Positions 52,426-61,373 of a stretch of DNA of 64,000 nucleotides are shown here, one piece after another. A program made the position numbers and the translations under genes. Location: the NCBI GenBank assembly GCA_949299185.1, contig CASFZR010000009.1, positions 1 through 64,000 of the forward strand, in the 5' to 3' direction. Below the pieces are notes generated by a model. The model saw only the letters and a program-made list of their open reading frames with translations. It had not been told where the DNA came from and did not search any database. The DNA comes from an uncultured Spirochaetales bacterium. Lineage in GTDB: Bacteria > Spirochaetota > Spirochaetia > Sphaerochaetales > Sphaerochaetaceae. Numbering within the stretch: the first letter of the stretch is position 1; every line of letters begins with the position of its first letter.

Positions 52426-53757
52426 TTCCTTACTCTCCTGCCGCGGCAATCGGGCTATGTTCTCCTTGCTTAGAAGCCATAGCGCATAGAGAGGTATGGA
52501 GGCTATGCCATCCTCATAGCCGAAGTTCCTCGTGGATAGCCTGATGCTCAGCCTGGGCCTGAAGCCATCACGGTAGACGGAGAGGCTCCGGGAACGCACA
52601 TGGTCACTTGCCTTGACCTCCACCGGTATTACATCGAGGCCATCCTGCAGCAGGAAGTCGATCTCAGCCTTTCCTGAGGATTCCCAATAGTAGAGGGGAA
52701 TATCATCAGCTGATAAAGACGCCGCCGCATAGCACTCGGTAACTCCCCCCATGAAACGCTCTCCATAACCATTGAGTACTATCTCCGGAGGCATATCCGC
52801 AAGCGCTATCAGGAGTCCCGTATCGAGAAGATATAGCTTGAATGACGATATATCCTCATAGGCCTTAAGAGGGATATCCGGGGCAGTCACCTTGCTGCAT
52901 CTGAGCGTCAGGCCAGCGGCGCATAGCCATTCGATAGAAGGCCCGAAGATGGCAGATGTGGCTCCTTTCCTTATAAGGTTGTACTGGAACTTATGGTTCT
53001 CCTTAGCAAGCTGGGCTGGAATCGTATCGAAAGCCCTCTGGGCAAGGACCTTCGCGGAATCATCGGCATACTTCGCTATATCATTCCTATAGTCACTGAG
53101 GATCCCTTTCTGAACCTCCCCTACCGGAAGGTAGCTCCTGCTCTCAACGTACGTCGATACTGCCTTAGGCATACCTCCTACCACCAGATACGATCTATAC
53201 AAGGAGACAAGCTCCTCATGTACGGCGGACGGTATGGCAGCCATAGCTAAGAATGAATCACGGCACATTTTCAACAGTCCATCCTTCCCTAAGGCCAGGA
53301 GGAACTCCTCGAAATCAAGAGGATATAGCCGTTCGGTAATGACCTTTCCGACGGGGAAGGAGAAATCACTACGTTCAAGGGCAACCCCTAGGAGGCTCCC
53401 CGCCCCGATGACATGGATGTTCCTAGGACTATCAGTGAAGTACTTAAGGCTTGTAATGGCCCTTGGACAGGCCTGTATCTCATCGAGGAATATCAGGGTG
53501 TCGCCTTCAATGAAGCGCTTTCCTGAGATGACCTCAAGCTGAGGGATCAGGATATCAGGATCGAGGCTATCATCGAAGATCTCCCTAGCCCTGGGAGTCT
53601 TCTCGAAATCGATGTAGATCATCGATCCGAACGATGATCTTCCGAAGCTGGTAAGGAGATAGGTCTTTCCTGTCTGCCTGGCACCGATGAGCAGCATGGA
53701 AGCCCGTTCCGGGTTATCCTTCCAGGACTCAAGCTTCCTCTCAAGTTTCCTATACAT
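52423..53757 (-). CDS. AAA ATPase with DUF4143 domain
   Basis: 444 residues. P-loop MLLIGARQTGKTYLL near residue 22, Walker B TLIFLDEIQACP, then a C-terminal domain with GKAEIDFLLQDGLDVIPVEVKAS resembling a PD-(D/E)xK nuclease motif. Such proteins are widespread in bacterial accessory genes and poorly characterised. TATTAT ends six bases before the ATG, with TGGACT 17 bp upstream. Confidence 0.88.
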   Translation of the reverse strand: MYRKLERKLESWKDNPERASMLLIGARQTGKTYLLTSFGRSSFGSMIYIDFEKTPRAREIFDDSLDPDILIPQLEVISGKRFIEGDTLIFLDEIQACPRAITSLKYFTDSPRNIHVIGAGSLLGVALERSDFSFPVGKVITERLYPLDFEEFLLALGKDGLLKMCRDSFLAMAAIPSAVHEELVSLYRSYLVVGGMPKAVSTYVESRSYLPVGEVQKGILSDYRNDIAKYADDSAKVLAQRAFDTIPAQLAKENHKFQYNLIRKGATSAIFGPSIEWLCAAGLTLRCSKVTAPDIPLKAYEDISSFKLYLLDTGLLIALADMPPEIVLNGYGERFMGGVTECYAAASLSADDIPLYYWESSGKAEIDFLLQDGLDVIPVEVKASDHVRSRSLSVYRDGFRPRLSIRLSTRNFGYEDGIASIPLYALWLLSKENIARLPRQESKE

Positions 53758-53763
53758 AGCTGA

Positions 53764-53792
53764 ATAATATGTCTAAATGACTTTTAAGTCCA
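53764..53792 (-). promoter_or_regulatory. DUF4143 ATPase promoter, leaderless
   Basis: TGGACT (53787-53792), N17, TATTAT (53764-53769), six bases TCAGCT, ATG 53757. Confidence 0.45.
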
Positions 53793-53842
53793 GGAAAATC
53801 ATTTCATAAGCAACTTTTCCGAACTTATAGATCATCATGAAA

Positions 53843-53868
53843 GAAGGACAGCCTTCCGACTGTCCTTC
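53843..53868 (-). terminator. Terminator after ygeW
   Basis: GAAGGACAG and CTGTCCTTC (53843-53851 with 53860-53868) form a nine-bp stem, followed on the minus strand by TTTCATG. Confidence 0.55.
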
Positions 53869-53886
53869 CTTCGTCATTGGTAGAGA

Positions 53887-55089
53887 TTATCTGATCCTCG
53901 GCTTCGCCTCATCCAGAAGCATCTGGAGCTTGGAGGATGGATCGGAGAACTTCGCGAGGAAGATCATCGCCGCGATGATGTAAGGCTTGTATGAAGCCTC
54001 CTTGTAGAGCGGATCGAGATAGCGGCTGAATACCGAGTCCTCGACCTCGCCTTCCTTGCAGGACACGCCTGAGATATCAGCGGGGAGGCAGTGCATGTAG
54101 AGCGCCTTGCCACCCTTCGTGGTCTTCATCAGCTCCTCGGTACAGGTCCAATCCTTGAACTTCGCGTTGTTCGCGAGGCATCTCTTCTCAAGGTCCTTAA
54201 GCTCATCGAAGCGGCCCTCGCCTACGAGCTGGGTCCTCTCCTCCATCACCGCGAACGGAGCCCAGGACTTCGGATACACGATATCCGCATCCTTGAACGC
54301 CTCAGCCATCGATGAGACCTTCTTATAGGAACCGCCGGAAGCCGCCGCGTTCTTCGCCGCGATCTCCTCGACATCGCTCATCACGTCGTATCCCTCCGGA
54401 TGGGCAAGCACGACATCCATGCCGAAGCGGGTGAAGAGTCCGATGATGCCCTGAGGCACCGAGAGAGGCTTACCATAGGACGGGGAGTACGCCCATGTCA
54501 TGGCGATCTTCTTACCCTTGAGGTTCTCCACTCCGCCGAAGTAGTTGATCACATGGAGCATATCAGCCATGGACTGCGTCGGGTGGTCGATATCGCACTG
54601 GAGGTTGACGAGCGTCGGCCTCTGCTCGAGGATACCGTCCTTATAGCCCTGATCGACGGCGTCCGCGACGCTCTTCATGTATGTGTATCCCTTCCCGATG
54701 TACATATCATCGCGGATACCTATGACATCGGCCATGAAGGAGACCATGTTGGCCGTCTCGCGCACCGTCTCGCCATGAGCGATCTGGGAGACCTTCTCAT
54801 CCAGGTCCTGGACCTCGAGTCCAAGCAGGTTGCAGGCGGAGGCGAAGGAGAATCTCGTACGCGTGGAGTTATCACGGAAGATGGAGATTCCAAGCCCTGA
54901 GTCAAAGACCTTCGAGGAGATGTTGTTCTCCCTCAGCCCGCGAAGGATCTCGGCGACCTTGAATACCGCGCTGATCTCATCGTCGGATTCCTTCCATGTA
55001 TGGAAGAAGTCATTAAGGTACATGCCCTTCGTATCGAGAGCCTTAAGCTCCTCGATCATTTTCCTGATTTCGCCTTTGTCCTTGGCCAT
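53887..55089 (-). CDS. ygeW: Knotted carbamoyltransferase YgeW
   Basis: 400 residues, longer than ornithine carbamoyltransferase (about 310-330). SIFRDNSTRTRFSFASACNLLGL has the carbamoyl-phosphate STRT motif, LQCDIDHPTQSMADM the HPxQ equivalent, and YMHCLPADISGVSC the HCLP motif. The length and sequence fit the YgeW family, which lies with selenium-dependent molybdenum hydroxylase genes in many genomes; its substrate is not settled. ATG 55089 follows GGAGG by 7 bases. Cotranscribed after a small protein gene. Confidence 0.88.
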   Translation of the reverse strand: MAKDKGEIRKMIEELKALDTKGMYLNDFFHTWKESDDEISAVFKVAEILRGLRENNISSKVFDSGLGISIFRDNSTRTRFSFASACNLLGLEVQDLDEKVSQIAHGETVRETANMVSFMADVIGIRDDMYIGKGYTYMKSVADAVDQGYKDGILEQRPTLVNLQCDIDHPTQSMADMLHVINYFGGVENLKGKKIAMTWAYSPSYGKPLSVPQGIIGLFTRFGMDVVLAHPEGYDVMSDVEEIAAKNAAASGGSYKKVSSMAEAFKDADIVYPKSWAPFAVMEERTQLVGEGRFDELKDLEKRCLANNAKFKDWTCTEELMKTTKGGKALYMHCLPADISGVSCKEGEVEDSVFSRYLDPLYKEASYKPYIIAAMIFLAKFSDPSSKLQMLLDEAKPRIR

Positions 55090-55116
55090 CTCATTTCCTC
55101 CTGGAATGTTCTCCAT

Positions 55117-55407
55117 TCACTCTATCACAGCATCGTAGAGGCCGCAAGGCGCTGTTGCACTTTGTTGCACTCGCTCCTGGCGCAGATGCTCAGGGACCTC
55201 GCTGCCATCATTCTCATGACCGTTATACAGCTCGACATCGGCCTCGGTCATGTCATAGCCAAGCGAACGGGCATAAGGGATCAGCACATCGCGCGTTATA
55301 TCTGCAGGATCACCCTCATAGCTCCTTATCCTCTCATCAAGCTCCTTGCGGACCTCATCATCCTCATCGACGAGGAGAAGAAACGCATCCATTATGTTAT
55401 CTGCCAT
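55117..55407 (-). CDS. Small protein with Nif11-like pattern upstream of ygeW
   Basis: 96 residues, ATG 55407 after AAGGAGGG. The core FLLLVDEDDEVRKELDERIRSYEGDPADITRDVLIPYARSLGYDMTEADVELY follows the pattern of Nif11-like helical domains, which occur in peptide leaders and small partners. The tail is polar with one cysteine and no obvious double-glycine cleavage site, so it is more likely a small partner protein than a bacteriocin precursor. Ends 27 bases before ygeW, so the two are cotranscribed. Confidence 0.65.
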   Translation of the reverse strand: MADNIMDAFLLLVDEDDEVRKELDERIRSYEGDPADITRDVLIPYARSLGYDMTEADVELYNGHENDGSEVPEHLRQERVQQSATAPCGLYDAVIE

Positions 55408-55517
55408 GGTTCCCTCCTTGATACATTCTAATCGGATATCCACACAAGAGAAACAGAATCGGATGCATCATGCCGAAAAAGCTATCTCGATAGCGGCAGA
55501 GGGGTTATCATCTGGGT

Positions 55518-56309
55518 ATGGAACGCTATGCACGCTTCGCGGGAACATGGTATCCGGATGACAGGGAGATGCTTAGGAGGATCGTCGATACAGAACGGCA
55601 ATCCGGCAATACCGTAATGGGAGTGCTTCCCCATGCCGGCCTTGCCTACAGCGGCCGCTTGATACGGACCTTCTTCTCCTCGCTCTCTCCCTCCGTGCGG
55701 AGGATACTGATAATCTCCCCCTCCCATTACTTCTATCTCAGGCCGGATGATATCGTATCCTCATCATTCACGTCGACGGAAACGCCTCTGGGGAATATCG
55801 ATACCATCCCCATGGGCTTAGGAGAGGAATCGGAAAGATGCATACAGGCCGAGCATGGCGTGGAGATGTTCCTGCCGTTCATCGCGGCACGCGGAGGCCT
55901 GTCGGTATCATACCTGATCATCTCCTCGCTATCCTCCTACGAGGCCGCAAGGCGCATAGCAGGAAGCATCATGGAACGCATCGATGACAGCACGGGAATC
56001 ATAGCCTCCAGCGACTTCACCCATTACGGCCGGTCATACGGCTATATACCCTATGGACCGGATGGATACGAAAGGGCTGTAGAGCATGATGGCATGGTGG
56101 CAGGCCTCCTTGCGGACAACAAGGCAGAAGAGGCGCTTGAGGCGGCAGAGGGAGGGACGATCTGCGGCATTGTACCTGCTGCCATCACGGCTGAGATCGC
56201 AAGGATGAGAGGCCTTCATGGACACGCAGGAGACCATGCCACGAGTGCAGGCATCAATGGCGACAGGCTGGACTTCGTCTCGTATCGTACGGTGCTATGG
56301 GAGGCATGA
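55518..56309 (+). CDS. amrB: AmmeMemoRadiSam system protein B (MEMO1 family)
   Basis: 263 residues. AGTWYPDDREMLRRIVD and VLPHAGLAYSGRL carry the family's conserved His, with ISPSHYFY and SSDFTHYGRSYGYIPYG completing the metal-site region resembling a dioxygenase fold without its usual reaction. TATCAT ends six bases before the ATG. First gene of the triad. Function of the bacterial protein is unknown. The symbol follows the system name. Confidence 0.9.
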   Translation: MERYARFAGTWYPDDREMLRRIVDTERQSGNTVMGVLPHAGLAYSGRLIRTFFSSLSPSVRRILIISPSHYFYLRPDDIVSSSFTSTETPLGNIDTIPMGLGEESERCIQAEHGVEMFLPFIAARGGLSVSYLIISSLSSYEAARRIAGSIMERIDDSTGIIASSDFTHYGRSYGYIPYGPDGYERAVEHDGMVAGLLADNKAEEALEAAEGGTICGIVPAAITAEIARMRGLHGHAGDHATSAGINGDRLDFVSYRTVLWEA

Positions 56310-56827
56310 TGGAAGAGGAAAGGAAGAGAGCGCTTCTTGATATCGCAAGAAGGGCGATAGCCGATCAGGACTACCGTCCAGAGCCATCGGATGAACGCTT
56401 CGGCGCGTTCGTCACGCTCCGCAAGGGAGAGAGCCTCCGCGGCTGCATAGGCGTGCTTTACCCTATCGCGGATCTATCCGGAGAGATAGCCTCGCTTGCA
56501 AGGGATGCGGCGTTCGAGGATCCGAGGTTTCCACCGCTCCGGCCGGACGAGCTTCCGCTCTGCTCGATAGAGATATCATTGCTGACAGAACCTGAGGATA
56601 TCGCAGGGCCGGAGGAGTTCATTCCCGGCCGTGATGGCATCATCCTCACCTGCCATGGCCGCAGGGCGGTATTCCTCCCGCAGGTAGCGGATGAGACCGG
56701 ATGGGGACGGGAGGAGATGCTTTCGGCCCTCTCGGAAAAGGCTGGGCTTCATAAGGACGCATGGAAGGAAGGCGGCGCCCGCTTCCAGACCTTCAGGGCA
56801 GAGGTGTTCTCAGAAGATGATCTGTGA
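56309..56827 (+). CDS. amrA: AmmeMemoRadiSam system protein A (AMMECR1 family)
   Basis: 172 residues. The strictly conserved LRGCIGV motif occurs near residue 45, followed by AFEDPRFPPLRPDELPLCSIEISLLTEPE and GIILTCHGRRAVFLPQVADETGW. The LRGCIG cysteine is the probable reaction or modification site. GGGAGG sits 4 bases before ATG 56309; other in-frame ATGs at 56297 and 56306 are possible. Overlaps neighbours by one and 11 bases. Confidence 0.9.
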   Translation: MEEERKRALLDIARRAIADQDYRPEPSDERFGAFVTLRKGESLRGCIGVLYPIADLSGEIASLARDAAFEDPRFPPLRPDELPLCSIEISLLTEPEDIAGPEEFIPGRDGIILTCHGRRAVFLPQVADETGWGREEMLSALSEKAGLHKDAWKEGGARFQTFRAEVFSEDDL

Positions 56828-57728
56828 TTTCTGCTACCGCCATTGCGATATATCCGAAGGAGGCTACGGCTACTGCCAGGCACGGACCGTGCGATCGGGG
56901 CAGCTGGAGGACAGGAACTACGGAGAGCTTGCCGCGGCGGCAATCGACCCGGTGGAGAAGAAGCCGCTCTACCACTTCCTACCCGGAACGAGGACGCTCT
57001 CGGTAGCCATGGAGGGCTGCTCGCTCTCCTGCGCCTTCTGCCAGAACCACGAGATAGCCAAGGGCCATCACGAAGGCTTCCCGTTCACGGCACCTGAGGC
57101 GCTCTCCGAATATGCCATCACCCACTCCATACCATCGTTCAGCTTCACGTACACCGAGCCTATCGTCTGGCAGGACTATGCGATGGAAGCCGCCTTCTCC
57201 GCAAAAGAGCATGGGCTGAGGACGATCATGGTCACCAACGGGACATTCTCAAATGAGGCCCTTGATAGGCTACTGCCCCTCATAGATGCGTACAACATCG
57301 ACCTCAAGGGCGATGATGGCTTCTATCGCGATATCTGCAAAGGAAGCATAGCACCTGTGCTTGACGGCATCGGGCGTATCGCAGGATACGGCAGCCATCT
57401 TGAGGTGACGACGCTCGTCATCGAAGGCCTCCATGATGAGGATATGATAAGGACGCTCGGCAGGGCACTCAGGGAGCGAGGCGTCCATGTATGGCATCTG
57501 ACCCGCTTCTTCCCCGCATACAGGATGAGCAGCAGGAAGCCCACGTCCGAGGATTTCTTGATGAGGATGATAGAAGCCGCGGAGGAATCTGGAATAGAGT
57601 TCATATATCCAGGCAACAGCCGTATGAGGAGCATGATGCGGTGTCCATCATGCGGCAAGGAAATCGCCGCCCCTGAGGACGGCGGATGCCCGCATTGCGG
57701 AACCTCGATATACGGAGTCTGGCACTAG
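56817..57728 (+). CDS. amrS: AmmeMemoRadiSam system radical SAM enzyme
   Basis: 303 residues. The radical SAM motif CSLSCAFCQN (C-x3-C-x2-C) lies near residue 65. An N-terminal cysteine-rich piece (CDFCYRHCDISEGGYGYC) precedes it, and a C-terminal zinc-ribbon-like pair CPSC...CPHC ends the protein. Family members have unknown substrates; the co-occurring AMMECR1 protein is the obvious candidate. ATG 56817 overlaps the previous gene by 11 bases; the longer frame is inside it. Confidence 0.93.
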   Translation: MICDFCYRHCDISEGGYGYCQARTVRSGQLEDRNYGELAAAAIDPVEKKPLYHFLPGTRTLSVAMEGCSLSCAFCQNHEIAKGHHEGFPFTAPEALSEYAITHSIPSFSFTYTEPIVWQDYAMEAAFSAKEHGLRTIMVTNGTFSNEALDRLLPLIDAYNIDLKGDDGFYRDICKGSIAPVLDGIGRIAGYGSHLEVTTLVIEGLHDEDMIRTLGRALRERGVHVWHLTRFFPAYRMSSRKPTSEDFLMRMIEAAEESGIEFIYPGNSRMRSMMRCPSCGKEIAAPEDGGCPHCGTSIYGVWH

Positions 57729-58423
57729 CCTCCGAGATAGGCCTTCCTCACGCCCTCATCGGTTATCAGATCACTGCCCTTACCGGAGAGCGTAATGCGT
57801 CCCGTCTCCATCACATAGCCTGTATCAGCGGTCTGCAGCGCCATGTTGGCGTTCTGCTCGATAAGGAGGATGGTGACTCCCTCGTCGTTTATCTTGCGGA
57901 TGATGGAGAAGATGTCACGGACGACAAGAGGAGCCAGGCCAAGCGAAGGCTCATCCATCATCATCAGCCGCGGCTTCGACATCAAGGCGCGCCCTACGGC
58001 AAGCATCTGCTGCTCACCTCCAGAGAGCGTTCCACCATACTGCCAGCTACGCTCCTTGAGGCGTGGGAAGAGCGAGTACACCCATTCGATATCATCATCG
58101 ATGCTGTCAGACCTGAGATACGCGCCGATCTTGAGGTTCTCCAGCACGGTAAGGTCGGGGAATATCCTGCGACCCTCAGGAACGAGGGTGATGCCCTTGC
58201 CGACGATATACGCGGGATCCTTGCCCGTTATATCCTCACCCATGAACTCTATGCGTCCTGACCTCGGCTTCACCAGTCCCGCGATCGTCCGGAGCGTGGT
58301 GGACTTGCCGGCTCCGTTCGCGCCGATGAGCGTCACGATCGATCCCTCTGGCACCGATAGCGATATATCCCTCACCGCCTCGATACCCCCGTAATTCACA
58401 GAAAGGTTCTTAATCTCAAACAT
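57725..58423 (-). CDS. livF: Branched-chain amino acid-type ABC transporter ATPase LivF
   Basis: 232 residues. Walker A LIGANGAGKSTTLRTIAGL, signature LSGGEQQMLAVGRALMS, Walker B LMMMDEPSLGLAPLVV. The GGEQQMLAIGRALM-type signature separates LivF from other ATPases. Overlaps livG by 8 bases and the radical SAM gene tail to tail by 4. Confidence 0.94.
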   Translation of the reverse strand: MFEIKNLSVNYGGIEAVRDISLSVPEGSIVTLIGANGAGKSTTLRTIAGLVKPRSGRIEFMGEDITGKDPAYIVGKGITLVPEGRRIFPDLTVLENLKIGAYLRSDSIDDDIEWVYSLFPRLKERSWQYGGTLSGGEQQMLAVGRALMSKPRLMMMDEPSLGLAPLVVRDIFSIIRKINDEGVTILLIEQNANMALQTADTGYVMETGRITLSGKGSDLITDEGVRKAYLGG

Positions 58424-59261
58424 CCTCGGACACTCCTAGGTATGCGTCTATGACGCGCTGGTTAGACTGGATCTCCTCAGGCGTTCCGTCAGCGATCAGT
58501 GAACCGAAATCAAGCACGTAGACCCTGTCAGATATCCCCATGACAAGATCCATATGATGCTCGATCATCAGTACCGTGAGCCCATAGCGCTCCTTGATCT
58601 CCCTGATGAAGGCCGAAAGCTCCAGCGTCTCCTGCGGATTCATTCCCGCGGCAGGCTCATCAAGCAGAAGAAGCCTAGGCTGCGTCGCAAGCGCCCTCGC
58701 GATCTCAAGCCTTCTCTGGAACCCGTATGGAAGGCTCGTCGCCTTCTCGTCCCTATGCTCCCAGAGTCCCTGCTCCCGCAAGAGCTTCTCCGTCTCCCTG
58801 CGCATCTGCCGCTCCTCGCGCCAGCTCAGGCGGAACACCGAAGAGAACACGTTGGCCTTCGCCCTGAGGTGCATCGCCGTCAGCACGTTATCAAAGACAT
58901 TCATGCTCCTGAAGAGCCTTATGTTCTGGAACGTGCGGGCGATACCCAGCCTCGTGATCTGGTCAGGGGTCGGATCGAGTACCCTATCATCGGCGAAGAG
59001 ATCTGCCTCCGATCCCCCATACATCTTCCTCATCCGTCCTGAAGGATGATTGACGATGATAGGCCTGCCCTCGAAGGATATCCTGCCATTGGTAGGCTCA
59101 TAGACGCCGGTTATGCAGTTGAACGCCGTCGTCTTCCCCGCGCCGTTCGGCCCGATGAGCGCGATTATCTCATCATCATCGACATGGAGCGAGAGGTCAT
59201 TGACAGCGACGACTCCACCGAACTGCATCGTTACATGCTCAAGCTCAAGAAGCGTACTCAT
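58416..59261 (-). CDS. livG: LIV-type ABC transporter ATPase LivG
   Basis: 281 residues. Walker A LIGPNGAGKTTAFNCITGV, the LivG-specific insertion with GIARTFQNIRLF, and Walker B LLLLDEPAAGMNPQET. The stretch between about residues 45 and 85 is longer than in E. coli LivG. Overlaps livM by 4 bases. Confidence 0.94.
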   Translation of the reverse strand: MSTLLELEHVTMQFGGVVAVNDLSLHVDDDEIIALIGPNGAGKTTAFNCITGVYEPTNGRISFEGRPIIVNHPSGRMRKMYGGSEADLFADDRVLDPTPDQITRLGIARTFQNIRLFRSMNVFDNVLTAMHLRAKANVFSSVFRLSWREERQMRRETEKLLREQGLWEHRDEKATSLPYGFQRRLEIARALATQPRLLLLDEPAAGMNPQETLELSAFIREIKERYGLTVLMIEHHMDLVMGISDRVYVLDFGSLIADGTPEEIQSNQRVIDAYLGVSEDV

Positions 59262-60382
59262 CCCCTCACCTCCTTGGTCCTGGCGAATCTGGACCTAAGT
59301 CCCTTCACTCCATCTTTCAGCCGCTGGTATGAAAGCTCCTTATCGCCCATGATGCCTCTGGAGAAGAAGAGGACGATGACCATTATGATCACGGAGAACA
59401 CCAGGCGGCGGAATCCTGAGCGGAAGAGATCCGGGGCATCTATGCCGAGGAAGCGGCCCATGTCGAGGCCACGGAGCCACCACTCCGAGAGCGCGATGTA
59501 CAGGAACGACGCGATGCAGGATCCGGATATAGAGCCGATGCCGCCGATGACGACGATAAGCAGCAGCTCATAGGTCAGGACGGTCCTGAACTGCTGGGCC
59601 TGCACGGTATACTGGAACATGGCCAGCAGCGCGCCTGAGACCCCGGCGAAGAACGAGGAGATGACGAACGAAAGCTCCTTGTGGCGGAAGAGGCTTATGC
59701 CCATCGCCTCCGCGGCGATCTCATCATCCCTTATCGCCTTGAATGCCCTGCCGTACGTCGAGTTTATCAGAAGGACTATCAGGAGTATGCAGATGCCCAC
59801 GACTATGAAGACGAAGAGCGTCGGCGGAAACGGTATATCCGAGAATGGCAGCGTGATCCTCGACAGGTCCTTGAACTCCCTCAGGAGATTAGCGCCGTTG
59901 GTAAGAGGCCCAAGCACGTCCCACTGGAATATCGCGCGGATGATCTCGGCGAACCCCAGCGTGGCTATCGCAAGATAATCCGACTTCAGTCGCAGCACAG
60001 GCAGTCCGATCAGGAACGCGAAGAGCGCCGCCACCAGTCCCGCCGCGATAAGCCCCACGACCACGCCCGTATCGAAATGGACTATGCAGTCATAGTACCT
60101 GTATACCCTCTCTGACTCCTTCACCGCAGTCGGCATCGTGAGGATGGCGTAGGTATACGCTCCAAGAAGCATGAATCCAGCCTGTCCCAGAGAGAAGAGG
60201 CCGGTGAAGCCATTGAGCAGGTTCATCGACACGGCCACGAGGGAGTAGATCGCTCCCTTGCGGAGAACGGTGAAGACGATGCTCGTCGGACGGAGCGTCG
60301 CCTCAAGGACGGCCACCATGCCATAGACCAGCGCTATGGCGACGAAGAGCCTTATGAGATGATTCCTCTTTTCCTTATCCAT
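59258..60382 (-). CDS. livM: LIV-type ABC transporter permease LivM
   Basis: 374 residues with about ten membrane segments. MNLLNGFTGLFSLGQAGFMLLGAYTYAI, LRLKSDYLAIATLGFAEIIR and GMGRAFKAIRDDEIAAEAMGI-type sequence are hallmarks of LivM, and FAGVSGALLAMFQYTVQ follows. Nine bases after livH. Confidence 0.93.
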   Translation of the reverse strand: MDKEKRNHLIRLFVAIALVYGMVAVLEATLRPTSIVFTVLRKGAIYSLVAVSMNLLNGFTGLFSLGQAGFMLLGAYTYAILTMPTAVKESERVYRYYDCIVHFDTGVVVGLIAAGLVAALFAFLIGLPVLRLKSDYLAIATLGFAEIIRAIFQWDVLGPLTNGANLLREFKDLSRITLPFSDIPFPPTLFVFIVVGICILLIVLLINSTYGRAFKAIRDDEIAAEAMGISLFRHKELSFVISSFFAGVSGALLAMFQYTVQAQQFRTVLTYELLLIVVIGGIGSISGSCIASFLYIALSEWWLRGLDMGRFLGIDAPDLFRSGFRRLVFSVIIMVIVLFFSRGIMGDKELSYQRLKDGVKGLRSRFARTKEVRG

Positions 60383-60391
60383 ATGCCCTCC

Positions 60392-61306
60392 TCAGACCTT
60401 GTCGACGGACTTCTCGCCGAAGAGCCCCGTCGGCTTGACGATCAGGACGACGATGAGGAACGCGAAGGTGAAGGCATCAGAGAACGTCGTCCATCCTGAG
60501 CCGGGTATACCGAAGATAGAGGCACCGCCCTTGATGATGTTCTCGCAGATTCCGATGATGAATGCGCCTATGACCGCACCGGGTATCGATCCGATTCCTC
60601 CGAACACGGCGGCGACGAAGGCCTTTAGGCCGGGCATCGAGCCGCTGGTCGGAGTGACTGACGCGTAGTTCGTGAAATACAGGAACGAAGCGACGGCAGC
60701 AAGGAGCGACCCGAGCATGAACGTCATCGATATCACCTTGTTTATCCTTATGCCCATCAGCTGGCTCGTCTCGAAATCCCTTGAGACAGCCCGCATCGCC
60801 ATACCGATCTTCGTATGCTTGATCAGCAGCGTCAGCAGCACCACGAGGATGACTGTCAGGAACGGAGTTACCAGCGTGACAAGCCTCGTCGTGGCACCGG
60901 CGATCTGCACGGAGCGTGAAAGTACCGGTATCTCCGGATAGACCTTTGCCAGTCCTCCGGTGAAGTACAGGGCAGCGTTCTGCAATAGATATGAGACACC
61001 TATGGCGCTTATCATGACAGACATCCTGGGGGCGCTCCTCAATGGCTTATATGCCACGCGCTCTATGACGAAGCCAAGGATGACCGTCAGGACCAGCACT
61101 AGCGGTATCGAGATATAGAACGGGAATGATGATGAGAGATAGACCATCATCAGACCGGCGCACATGAAGACGTCTCCATGCGCGAAGTTTATGAGCCTCA
61201 GGATACCGTAGACCATCGTATAGCCGATCGCTATCAGGGCGTACTGCCCCCCTACCGATATGCCTGAGAGGAAATAGGAAAGATTCTGATGGAAGAAATC
61301 CGCCAC
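60392..61306 (-). CDS. livH: LIV-type ABC transporter permease LivH
   Basis: 304 residues. GGQYALIAIGYTMVYGILRLINFAHGDVFMCAG at the N-terminus and FVAAVFGGIGSIPGAVIGAFIIGICENI near the end are typical LivH motifs. Placed after a strong hairpin that separates it from the binding-protein gene. Confidence 0.94.
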   Translation of the reverse strand: MADFFHQNLSYFLSGISVGGQYALIAIGYTMVYGILRLINFAHGDVFMCAGLMMVYLSSSFPFYISIPLVLVLTVILGFVIERVAYKPLRSAPRMSVMISAIGVSYLLQNAALYFTGGLAKVYPEIPVLSRSVQIAGATTRLVTLVTPFLTVILVVLLTLLIKHTKIGMAMRAVSRDFETSQLMGIRINKVISMTFMLGSLLAAVASFLYFTNYASVTPTSGSMPGLKAFVAAVFGGIGSIPGAVIGAFIIGICENIIKGGASIFGIPGSGWTTFSDAFTFAFLIVVLIVKPTGLFGEKSVDKV

Positions 61307-61334
61307 CCGCTTACCCCCTATGGGAAAAGGATAC

Positions 61335-61355
61335 GCGGCAGGGATACCCTGCCGC
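61335..61355 (-). terminator. Hairpin between livJ-like gene and livH
   Basis: GCGGCAGGG and CCCTGCCGC (nine bp, three-base loop), followed on the minus strand by GTATCCTTTTCC. Probably a partial terminator or 3'-stabilising hairpin that lets the binding protein be made in excess. Confidence 0.65.
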
Positions 61356-61373
61356 TATAGATCAATTGGACTA

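Noticed and set aside
53887..55089. Ornithine carbamoyltransferase completing arginine synthesis with argG
   Set aside because: The length and motif context fit the YgeW family better, so it is not called argF.
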